Source of the DNA: Fusarium oxysporum f. sp. lycopersici 4287
Taxonomy: Eukaryota > Ascomycota > Sordariomycetes > Hypocreales > Nectriaceae
Direction of reading: 5' to 3'
Assembly (NCBI RefSeq): GCF_000149955.1
Contig: NC_030994.1
Span: 682,001-746,000, forward strand
Length of the DNA: 64,000 nt
The notes under the pieces: generated by a model
The model's input: only the letters and a program-made list of their open reading frames with translations
What the model was told of the DNA's origin: nothing
Database searches by the model: none
In this document: piece by piece, positions 56,190 through 64,000 of the stretch
Layout of the letters: every line of letters starts with the position of its first letter
How positions within the stretch are numbered: position 1 is the stretch's first letter
Program-made: the position numbers and the translations under genes

Positions 56190-56732
56190 TCAGTTCAGCT
56201 CAGGATCCGTCTCACTGCAAAACACATACTCCTTCAAGTACTGCCCGGGCCGATCCTCATCATCAACAACAGGCGGCTCAGCCGTTCCCCGAGCCGCAAA
56301 CTTGACAATTACTCGTCGACCCATCGCAATGTTGATATCCCAGTTGTACTTCTCCACAAGCTTCATCTCCTGGAAGTTGTACATTGCCACCAGCTGCTCC
56401 TTAATAAATTCGGCGGTAAGACCGGAAGCCATCTGGATGTACTTCTTGTCCGCGGGTTTGCCATCGGTGTCACACCAGAGGAACCCAGTCTTGTCGCCGC
56501 CTCGCTTCACCATCAGCCAGGCACTCGCGTCTTTCTTGCGGTTGCCGGATGGGACTTCGTCGGGAAGGTCTTCTTTGAAGTGGCCAACGGGGACGGCAGA
56601 GACGGAGAATGTGTAGACTGGTTCTTTGGGCATGGGGACTGGGTCGGCGGAGGTCCAGTTGTCGAAGACATGTGCCATGTAACGATCAACCTCTGCAGTC
56701 ATGGCCTCCTCATCTTGGAGATCGTGAGACAT
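56190..56732 (-). CDS. Protein of unknown function (180 aa)
   Basis: The start MSHDLQDEEAMTAEVDRYM at 56732 is chosen over an in-frame ATG at 56777. The upstream one lies inside a likely 46-nt leader intron (56740-56785; GTAAGT, ACTGAC, CACCAG). The protein is soluble and acidic, with well-formed alternation of strands: EPVYTFSVSAVPVGHFKEDL, SAWLMVKRGGDKTGFLWCDT and VEKYNWDINIAMGRRVIVKF. It ends YVFCSETDPELN. I recognise no family; the regular pattern and codon quality suggest a folded single-domain protein. No signal peptide or membrane helix. It lies between the first MC-family gene and the GH3 gene, all three on the minus strand. Confidence 0.7.
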   Translation of the reverse strand: MSHDLQDEEAMTAEVDRYMAHVFDNWTSADPVPMPKEPVYTFSVSAVPVGHFKEDLPDEVPSGNRKKDASAWLMVKRGGDKTGFLWCDTDGKPADKKYIQMASGLTAEFIKEQLVAMYNFQEMKLVEKYNWDINIAMGRRVIVKFAARGTAEPPVVDDEDRPGQYLKEYVFCSETDPELN

Positions 56733-56739
56733 GGCGATG

Positions 56740-56785
56740 CTGGTGAGGTCAGTATCTTGCCTTTGATCCACGCGCATTGACTTAC
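56740..56785 (-). other. Probable leader intron of the 180-aa gene
   Basis: GTAAGT donor at 56785, ACTGAC branch site and CACCAG acceptor at 56740, eight bases before the ATG. It contains an ATG that splicing would remove from the mRNA. Confidence 0.55.
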
Positions 56786-57126
56786 GAGATGAGAGAACTA
56801 TCTCGGAGACTCTTTGTGAATGTTTGTAGAGTCGAGAGATGGAAGTCTCACGGTATTGAGATGAGGTGAGGAGGGGAGAATAATTTTCTCTGGCGTTGTC
56901 AGGGAAGCATCTGTGTTTTGATGCTCAGCTCAACCGGTCACTGTCAACATGCATCACTGTCAAACACTGCAAACCCCAGGAACAGATCATCAGCACTGCG
57001 TGAGATACTCTATTACCTGTCACTCATAGACAATGTCACAGGAAACAAGCCGCTTTGAACTAACATTAACGTGGATTTACTATCTAGGTAATTAGGGCAT
57101 ATCTCATACATCATAAACCTATTAAA

Positions 57127-59613
57127 CTACCCCTCAACAAGAGTAACCTTTGTCTCCTCCTTCAAGTCCCGACTGCTGAATCCAACACGAATAGTAAACT
57201 CTCCCTCAGGAATAAGCCACTTCTGAGAAATGATATCCCAGTAGCTGAGATCACGACGCATCAGCTCAAAGCTAACACTCTTGCTCTCACCAGCCTCAAG
57301 GAAGACCTTGTCGAAGCCACGGAGCTGCTTAGGTGGTGTACCAGCAGGAGCACTGTCGGGGAATGTGACGTAGAGCTGGGGAACAGTGGCGCCGTCGACC
57401 TTTCCAGTGTTGGAGACGGAGACGGTCACGTTGTAGATGGTCTCCCAGAGGGCGGGGTTGCCGCCGGGCTGTACGGGGAGATCTTCCGGCTGGGAGGTGA
57501 TGTCGGAGGCGAGAGGCTCGGCAGAAATGTCGGAGATTTCGAAGGTGGAGTAGGAGAGACCGAAGCCGAACTCGTAGCGGACGGAGATGTTGTGCGCGTC
57601 GAAGTAGCGGTAATCAATCTCGAGCTTCTCGTCGAACCAAGACTGCCAGTCCTCCTTGCCGGTGGTGTTGACGGCAGTGGTAGGAGGAGCATTGTAGTCA
57701 GTGCCGTTGAAAGCGATAGTGTAGGGAAGACGACCAGAGGGGTTGACATCGCCGTAGAGGAGGTCAACGAGGGAGTTACCGGACTCCTGACCGGGGAAGT
57801 GAGCAGCGAGAATGGCGGTGACGTTGGGGTGGTCAGCCCAAGGAAGAGTGTTGATACCAGAAGAGTGAGTGACGACGACAGTGTTGTTGCAGTACTTAGC
57901 AACAGACTCGACAACATCGTTACCATCCCAGTCAACGGAAAGGTGCTCACGATCAGCAGCCTCCTCAGCCCAAGTCTTCAAGAAAACAAGGCAGACATCA
58001 GGAGTAGCAGGGATCCAGAGATCAGTGACGTTGGTGGTAGCAATAAGAGTGTTGTTCATCCACTGCTGAACAAGAGTGCCGTCCTGCTTAGCACGAGCAT
58101 TGATGGCAGTAAGAGGCGAAACAAGGTATGTCAAGCGACCAGTACCGGAACCACCACCAGCGACAAGAGTGCCAAACTCGTAGTCCTTCTGGTTGTAGAA
58201 ACCCTCAGTGATATCGCCGGCATCGTTACCAAAGACGGCGATGGACTTGGGCTTCTTGAGGGGGAGGGCGTTCTTCTCGTTCTTGAGAAGGACGGTGGAC
58301 TCGGCGCCGTGCTTGCGGATCAAGTCACCGTGGTTACCGCGGACGTCACGGCTTCGCTCGCCGGTGAGGTTGAACTCGCGGAACCAGGTGCTCTTGGGGC
58401 TGAAGGTGTTGAGATCGCCGCTGGAGGGGTCGACGGAGGGATAGTCCTTGTCCTGGCCGAGCCAGAAGTAGGGAGTCATGATGCGGGTGATCATGTCGTT
58501 GACGCGGGTCTCGTCGAGGGTACCGTTGTTGACGGCGCGGGTGAGGTTGCCGCCGAAGAATGACTTGGTGAAGTACATGCCGTACTGGCCAATACCACCG
58601 GGCATGTCCATGTCGAGACCGCTGTTGATGGCAGCAACGCCGGCGTGGGTAGCACCCCAATCAGACATAACGTAGCCCTGGAAACCAAGCTCATCTCGCA
58701 GGATACCGTTCAGAACCTTTGAGTTCTGGCAGCCGTAGGAGCCGTTGAGGCGCTGGTAAGAGCACATCATGCTAGAAGCCTTGGCATGAACAGCATTGGC
58801 AAAAGGCCAGAGGTAGAGCTCGTGCATGGTTCGATCATCCATGTTAGACGAAAGAGCCTCCTTATCAACCTCACCAACATACCCATCCTTAACAAAAGTA
58901 GGGTTTCGCATGACCTCCTGCTCGTTACCGATAAAGTGCTTCGCAGTAGCCTGGACACCCGCATCTTGGTGTCCCATGATAGTCTCCTCCATCGCAATAC
59001 CAGTGAGGTAAGGATCCGGCGAGAAACCCTCCCAGTTACGACCAGAGTACGCCGAGCGTCCAAGAGGACCGGCGACAGGACCAAGGAGGATGTGAGCGCC
59101 CTTGGCCTTGAACTCTTGACCCATTGCGAGACCGCGCTGGTAGAGGAGGTCCTTGTCCCATGATGAAGCAGCTGATACACCAGCGGGGAAGACACTGGCA
59201 TAGTCTGCTACACGGATGGCGAGGGGACCGTCGTGGAGACATAGACCGTTGAAGTTGAGACGGGGAATGGCGACGATGTTGCCGACGCAAGGACCTGGTG
59301 TTCCTGTGACCATGTCGGCCTTTTCCTCGAGTGTCAACTGGGAGACAAAGTCTTGAGCCTTGGCGAAGGCATCTTCCCAGCCCTTGCCAGTAGCATTGTC
59401 TATGATCGTCAGTATAACCTCACCTCAATTGACGGAGTTGGTGAACATACTGGCAGGGTAATGAGGCGAATGGCCGTACTGTCCAAGAATAGTGGTGTTC
59501 TTAGGCTGAACCCAGCTAAAAGCATCTTCGGCGCGATCACTCGAATCGTAGGCTTGGGCATTGACACCCGCGGCCAAAAGACCCGAGACCAACACAGATC
59601 GAATGCTAGCCAT
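57127..59613 (-). CDS. Secreted beta-glucosidase, glycoside hydrolase family 3
   Basis: Exon 1 (59451-59613) and exon 2 (57127-59399) are separated by a 51-nt intron (GTATGT, CTGAC, TAG), giving 811 residues. The signal peptide is MASIRSVLVSGLLAAGVNAQ. The GH3 barrel is marked by LTLEEKADMVTGTPGPCVGN, LCLHDGPLAIR and VQATAKHFIGNEQE. The nucleophile Asp lies in GYVMSDWGATHAG. The second domain has LKNEKNALPLKKPKSIAVFG and a C-terminal fibronectin-III-like domain (EAGESKSVSFELMRRDLSYW). Several N-x-S/T sites fit extracellular N-glycosylation. It should cut cellobiose and other beta-glucosides during plant cell wall breakdown. No cellulase partner lies nearby. A 1.8-kb intergenic region upstream gives room for carbon-source control. 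Confidence 0.95.
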
Positions 59614-61408
59614 TGTGAGAGAGTAGAGATGAATGGCGCTCAGTGATGATGATCTCTTTTTTTTTCATTTTTGTGAGGCTATCAGCTACAACTTATATAT
59701 TCCTAGCACCGGCTACACTTTCCCTTGCCCTCGGCGATCACCAGTCCAACCTCTTGCTCCTCCTGTACAAAACTTGTCTGTCTGCGTCATTGCAAATTTT
59801 GTAAGTGTTAGCGTCGGCTTCAATTACTCCCCCGTACAGAGGAACACCTCACTAGCTCACAGGGACGATGCGGAGTAACATTCTCCTTCACTTTCACGAT
59901 GCAAACCCGTCGTGTGATGCCATTCCCAGTTTAATCTCCATCGGCGAACTTTCACTTCCTTTAATCTACCGCAGCTTAGCCGCTGCGTCCAATGGAAGAT
60001 ATCCCCGACTGTTGGTGATGGTGTCATGCCCCAGGTTTACCACTCCACAGGATGAATAATACGGCCGCTATCTGACCGAGGATCCGAAGTTCTCCCAGCG
60101 AATTTATACTGAGTTTGTCAATTGAGTTAGCCTATTCATCTCAATTGCCGGGGATGGCTCTCAAGTCTGGGGGAGACAGCTTCTTCTCCGCAATTCAAAT
60201 CGGCCCTGTTGTGGACTCGCACGCTTCGTTCATGCGGAGAAATTAGGTAGCTTTTTAACGTTGGTGGAGATCGGAATCAAAACCATACGAATTGTATACC
60301 TCGAAACAGGTGCTGATCACACATCAACCTTGGTTTCTTCCCTGTAACTGTCAATTCAAGGTCATGAGTCTTTTTTCCCTTCTCCACGATAATCTTTTTT
60401 GACATGAACCCGTTTATCGACCCAGTACAGTGGCCTGGTGACGCTGATGTTACAGCGGCTTCGGCCCGGAGTCGTTACCGTTCAGGCCATCATGACGGGA
60501 CGAAATGTATTTTATCTGGGTTGTAACGTTATCAGCCACACGACAAGTCAATTGCTCTCACTAATATTCTCGTATTAGTTCCGCATCTCGGACGATATCT
60601 AAACTCCCGTTTATAAGTGCCGTCGTGCTTTGATGCTCTTTTTTAATCGGTGTATACTCGGCCGTGTATTCTAAAGGTGCATGACTTTATTCCCATCATG
60701 GATAGCCACGAAATGTTAGTGGGTGACTCGGGTTTATGTTTACATCCGAAAAGTCAATCGACTTTTACCAGTCTCGTGGTCATGTTCATGGTCTAGGTTA
60801 CATTGGAGAAATTGGGTTCTTCTGACTCGATGAATTATTGCACCTCCACATTTCTGAGTAAGGAAGTTGGTAGCGTTCGTCGTTGGTTGGATTTGACGAG
60901 GATGCTTTGAGAGTAGCCTCGGAATTGGCCATGGCGATCCCCGCTGGAAGAAATTGTTGGAACCTTTCTGCCGGACTTTCGGTGAGTGATGTAGTCCCGC
61001 AACGTTGAGATTAATTGTTGGAACAATGGAGATGTCAAAGATACAGCCGGTATCGCAGACTTACACACAGCCAGTAGTGAGTTTAAAGTGCTGACCTGGG
61101 AGTATGGGGATCTCGGTAGCTGACAAGATACAATGCTTACTTCTCAACATTCAGAATCACGTTTCATCAATATAATGTGGCAGAGTATAGACTAACAGAG
61201 ATATTCTGCTGTATTTATCCAATGACATAATCAAGAGCACCAATGAACGAATAAAGGCCCAACTAAAGCTCTTCCTTCAGGGTAACCATCTCCAAAGCTC
61301 GCCTTACCCAATGAAATCTAGCCTCCTTTCCATCTCAAGCTTCCGGCTTAGCGACGGGAACTCCGCCCCAAGTAAAACTCCGGGGCTGGGCATTCTCCAC
61401 TTCTAACC
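59614..61408. other. Intergenic; GH3 promoter side, no supported gene
   Basis: About 1.8 kb without a supported gene. A T-run lies at 59655-59664. The open stretch 60835-61068 lacks an ATG and the cysteine pattern of its neighbours. Confidence 0.5.
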
Positions 61409-61651
61409 TTACGTAGTAGACCTCAACATTGCCTTACCATCGCAACGCTTGCAAAAATGCCTAGGAACATAACGAGTTATATCCTCTGGCTCTTCAAGAC
61501 ACAATCTTTCCCCCATTCCATCAACGGTGTTCAGGCTTAAATTACTTGTCACAAGGTTAAAGACAAGAGGGCAGAAGGACTTGCTGGAGGTGTAGTTGAT
61601 GAGATGGCGGCAGGAGTCGCATATGGTAGCGGTGCTGGATAATTGACACAT
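61409..61651 (-). CDS. MC-family cysteine miniprotein 2 (80 aa, divergent)
   Basis: Start at 61651 with MCQLSSTATICDSCRHLINY, keeping M-C-x8-C-x2-C-x-H exactly. Later cysteines are SFCPLV, RLCLEE and HFCKRCDGK. It has a longer middle part (VTSNLSLNTVDGMGERLCLE) than its relatives and a less basic tail, so it is the most divergent intact copy. An upstream in-frame reading exists but the motif-defined ATG is preferred because all relatives begin M-C. The leader before the ATG is A/C-rich (CACCAAACCAAAATCACCAA). Function unknown; zinc binding is inferred from the paired cysteines. Confidence 0.65.
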   Translation of the reverse strand: MCQLSSTATICDSCRHLINYTSSKSFCPLVFNLVTSNLSLNTVDGMGERLCLEEPEDITRYVPRHFCKRCDGKAMLRSTT

Positions 61652-62038
61652 TTTGGTGATTTTGGTTTGGTGAGGATATTGGGCTTGTGTTGTGGTGAGT
61701 TGACTCTTTGTGTCAGTTGAGTATGTTTGTGGACGATGTGATGATGGGATACGTTGGTGATTCAAGTAGGGAAACCTGTTGTATCTATAAGAGAGAAAAG
61801 CAATATTTTATTTAAGTGTTCATGGGTACCTAGGAGAATCCGAACCGATCGCGTGAAAGTGTTGAAGGAATGGATGTTTCGACCAAACAAAGTAGCTGGG
61901 CACTCAGGCAGTTCAGATACAGAGCCTTTCGTTCATATGAACAAGACAGCGAACTTGACCCCAGCCCATGAAGTCATTGTTTGGATATTAGTTTATACAG
62001 AACACAAAAGCCGTGAAAACGTCTCCCGACCAAATAAA

Positions 62039-62257
62039 TCAATTGTCCGCTTTCCCTTTACCCTTCTCCTTCCTCTTCGCTTCCTTGCACTGCAAACACT
62101 CCTCCTCGTGAACATAGATGGTATCATGCTTTGTCGTCGTAACGCAAATGCCAGGTCGCTTCTCCAGAAAATGAGCGCATTTCGTTTCTTCCACGGGCAT
62201 GGAGACGAGGTAGGAGCACTTCCTACAGAGATAGCCTGCACTGTGGATAGTGCACAT
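62039..62257 (-). CDS. MC-family cysteine miniprotein 3 (72 aa)
   Basis: It begins MCTIHSAGYLCRKCSYLV, keeping M-C-x8-C-x2-C. The His after the pair is replaced by Tyr. Then TKCAHFLEKRPGICVTTT and the distal pair EECLQCKEAKRKEKGKGK follow. The tail is strongly basic. The gene is in line with copies 2, 4, 5 and 6 on the same strand, 280-390 bp from its neighbours. The leader is a long CT-rich run (CTCTCTCTCTTTTTTACCC), as in well-expressed fungal genes. No signal peptide. Role unknown. Confidence 0.75.
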   Translation of the reverse strand: MCTIHSAGYLCRKCSYLVSMPVEETKCAHFLEKRPGICVTTTKHDTIYVHEEECLQCKEAKRKEKGKGKADN

Positions 62258-62537
62258 TTGGATCTTTCGGTTGATGAGTTGGGTAAAAAAGAGAGAGAGT
62301 TGATATCTTATTATCGAGAAGTTAGGAGAGAAAAGGAGCTGCTCTTATGTTTATGTAAAGTCCTTATCTTGAAGTGTTTCACCGAAGGACCGTCAAGTTA
62401 CCGAATGCCGTGCTCTGTATCACAGACTGCGGGTGCTTCCTTCCATAACCCCTCAACCTAAGGCATACAGCATCACCGGGACTTTAAAGGCAAGGGCCCA
62501 GTGGGTAATGAACCAGGTTTAAGGAAATATGTTATGT

Positions 62538-62777
62538 CTAGATCCCAAAACCAAACCTCCAAAGCTTACGCTTAACCCCTCTCTGACCCTCCTTCTTCTT
62601 CTTAACGCAGTCCTTGCAATTCTTCTGATCCGAATGAATAGTCGACGGCACTATTTTTTGCTTTAAGCAAGCTCTGCCTGATTTCTTGGCAGAGTTACAC
62701 TTTTCTGTGACCGTTTCATGGTCGATGATGTGGTCGCAGACTCGGCAGCGGTATTTGGTGAAGACGAGGTTGCACAT
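62538..62777 (-). CDS. MC-family cysteine miniprotein 4 (79 aa)
   Basis: It begins MCNLVFTKYRCRVCDHII, with all the landmark residues M-C-x8-C-x2-C-x-H. Next are EKCNSAKKSGRACLKQK and the distal pair KNCKDCVKKKKEG, then a basic and aromatic tail KRKLWRFGFGI. A TATA-like ATATATAAT lies at 62861-62869, about 90 bp upstream. The leader is pyrimidine-rich. Overall charge is highly positive, which would allow nucleic-acid or phospholipid contact, but this is only an inference. It is one of the best-preserved copies. Confidence 0.78.
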   Translation of the reverse strand: MCNLVFTKYRCRVCDHIIDHETVTEKCNSAKKSGRACLKQKIVPSTIHSDQKNCKDCVKKKKEGQRGVKRKLWRFGFGI

Positions 62778-63141
62778 GTTGAATGGTAGATTAATTGCGA
62801 GTGGAGAGATACGTCTGGGGGAAGAGATATGATAGGAGATAAGGGGGCTTGAGTTACGGAATTATATATGCACAACGACGTTGGAGGGTTTGAGTGTCAC
62901 GGGGGGTTTCTCATTCTATCGTCGGTGTCCAAATGTGTCACAGTGAGGAAAAGGGTTGAGCCAACATGTCAGACTTGTGCAACGTTTCACGGACATGGCT
63001 ATCAACGAAAGTCAACAAATAGTATTGAGACTGTCACTATGAGATTGCTTCACTACCCAATCAACCCACGTTGTACCTAAAGTCCAAGGTCAATCCAATC
63101 ATGTTTCTTAAAGCCTTAGGCCCCTTTCAGCAATACAGCTT

Positions 63142-63357
63142 TCATTCCTCCTTCGCCTCAGTCTTGTATTCCTTAGCCTTGGCCGCCTTAGCCTTGCACT
63201 GGGGGCACTTGGAGGCATCGATCAAGGTAGTCGTCTGCATACGCTGCTTCTTGCATGGCTTCTCAACATTGTTCGCACTGCAAGGAGCTGTTCTTGGTAC
63301 GGCGTCTTGATGGCCGCATGTCTTGCAGGCGAGCCGGGTGGTGTGAATGAAGCACAT
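63142..63357 (-). CDS. MC-family cysteine miniprotein 5 (71 aa)
   Basis: It begins MCFIHTTRLACKTCGHQD with the full M-C-x8-C-x2-C-G-H start, followed by APCSANNVEKPCKKQRM and the distal pair SKCPQCKAKAAKAKEYK. A perfect TATAAATA box (63484-63491 on the minus strand) lies about 130 bp upstream, and a long C/T-rich leader follows it, so this copy has the clearest promoter. The tail is a Lys/Ala helix-like segment. No secretion signal is present. Confidence 0.8.
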   Translation of the reverse strand: MCFIHTTRLACKTCGHQDAVPRTAPCSANNVEKPCKKQRMQTTTLIDASKCPQCKAKAAKAKEYKTEAKEE

Positions 63358-63483
63358 GGTTGAGCACAGAGTTTGTTCTTAGCAGTGATAGAGCGTCTGT
63401 TAACGTGGATTGATGGAGAGTGAAGAGATAGATTGTGAGATGGGTTGGAGAGTGTAGAGATGGGATGGAGGTGGGTGCAGTGG

Positions 63484-63491
63484 TATTTATA
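63484..63491 (-). promoter_or_regulatory. TATA box of MC-family gene 5
   Basis: The minus strand reads TATAAATA, a perfect TATA consensus, about 130 bp before the start codon. Confidence 0.6.
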
Positions 63492-63759
63492 CTTGTGGTT
63501 CTGCTGGGAGCGTTTGGATCTCACTCATTCAAACATAGCGCTTAATCAAATTCAACTTTGAGTCCAAATGACTGAAGCGACGTTTGGATAATCATTCTGG
63601 GCCACAAAGTCTCACAGGACTTTAACGTCTCCTAAGCGAATCACTGAACAGTCATCAAACTGGCCAAAGGCTATCAAACGCTCCCACTAGCCCTGGCCCC
63701 TGAGAAAAGCAACAAACGAATGCTAAAAGCAAATTAGCTATGGCCCAATCCAATCCAAG

Positions 63760-63954
63760 CTATCGCTTCATCTGTTTTGCAGCTCTGCAAGCCTTGCATC
63801 CCAACTCACTCTCCCGCTGCTCACCCCCATCTTTGTACCGTTTGAGACGTCGTTCCCCCTTGTTCGCCTTGTTGCATTTCTTGGGATCTATGTCAGTTAT
63901 TATATGATCACCACGTTTCCGGCACATTATCTTGACGTGGTAGACAATGCACAT
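63760..63954 (-). CDS. MC-family cysteine miniprotein 6 (64 aa, lost one Cys)
   Basis: It begins MCIVYHVKIMCRKRGDHI. The spacing M-C-x8-C is kept but the second member of the C-x2-C pair is Arg. The usual fifth cysteine in the middle (…GERRLKRYKD…) is also missing. KKCNKANK and the distal pair LGCKACRAAKQMKR remain. It is either a variant that has changed metal binding or an early pseudogene with an open frame. The upstream region reaches the right edge of the window, so its promoter and any further copies are not visible. Confidence 0.6.
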   Translation of the reverse strand: MCIVYHVKIMCRKRGDHIITDIDPKKCNKANKGERRLKRYKDGGEQRESELGCKACRAAKQMKR

Positions 63955-64000
63955 CGTAGAGGATAACACAAGTTGATTGTTTAGCGATATGGTTGTCAGT

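Noticed and set aside
57592..58563. Long plus-strand frame (323 codons) opposite the GH3 gene
   Set aside because: Antisense shadow caused by codon bias of the GH3 gene; low-complexity Val/Ser/Gly composition.
60835..61068. Possible further MC-family member (reads MCKSAIPAVS if CTG is used)
   Set aside because: No ATG start and no C-x8-C-x2-C pattern.
1..64000. CRISPR arrays, bacterial operons, rRNA or tRNA genes
   Set aside because: None seen; the window is intron-bearing fungal nuclear DNA.

Overview
This window looks like nuclear DNA of a filamentous ascomycete, most likely a Sordariomycete such as Fusarium. The basis is many short 43-73 nt introns with GTAAGT-like donors and CTRAY branch sites, pyrimidine-rich leaders, core fungal genes (Mad1, Tam41, Syp1, Csk1-like kinase, listerin), decayed DNA transposons with C-to-T (RIP-like) stop codons, and small secreted cysteine-rich proteins. 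The genus is inferred from overall resemblance, not from a database match. Two assembly gaps are present (17419-17577 and 25174-25273).

Left part (1-27 kb) is accessory in character. It opens with the 3' end of a DUF3425 (bZIP-associated) gene, then an F-box pseudogene split by a 759-bp hAT-type element with a perfect 8-bp target duplication. Next come an amidohydrolase, a spliced 100-residue secreted cysteine-rich protein, a GT17 glycosyltransferase, a kinase-like protein, an FAD oxidoreductase pseudogene carrying a foreign TPR fragment, a cytochrome P450, a tail-to-tail thioredoxin pair (one decayed, one intact), a second secreted cysteine-rich protein, an alpha-L-rhamnosidase (GH78) relic and an amino-acid permease. 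Seven copies of a small 100-170 bp inverted-repeat element (MITE-like) are scattered here, one of them at 44 kb.

Middle part (27.6-57 kb) is a conserved housekeeping block: mad1 (-) and tam41 (+) are divergent, syp1 (-) converges on tam41 and diverges from a Csk1-like kinase (+), and a small acidic protein (+) converges on ltn1 (-). Then come a long mitochondrial-like protein made of 16 short tandem repeats (+), a small conserved protein (-) and an FHA protein of the Tos4 type (-) with an ACGCGT box in its promoter. A 180-aa protein of unknown function closes the block.

Right part (55.4-64 kb) holds a GH3 beta-glucosidase and, around it, six minus-strand genes for 63-80 aa proteins that all obey the rule M-C-x8-C-x2-C (one copy has lost the last Cys) with a distal C-x2-C and a basic tail. 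This local paralog array of probable zinc-binding miniproteins is the strongest candidate for an undescribed system in the window.

Intron boundaries were placed by eye from reading frame, donor, branch and acceptor signals; none was confirmed by transcripts.
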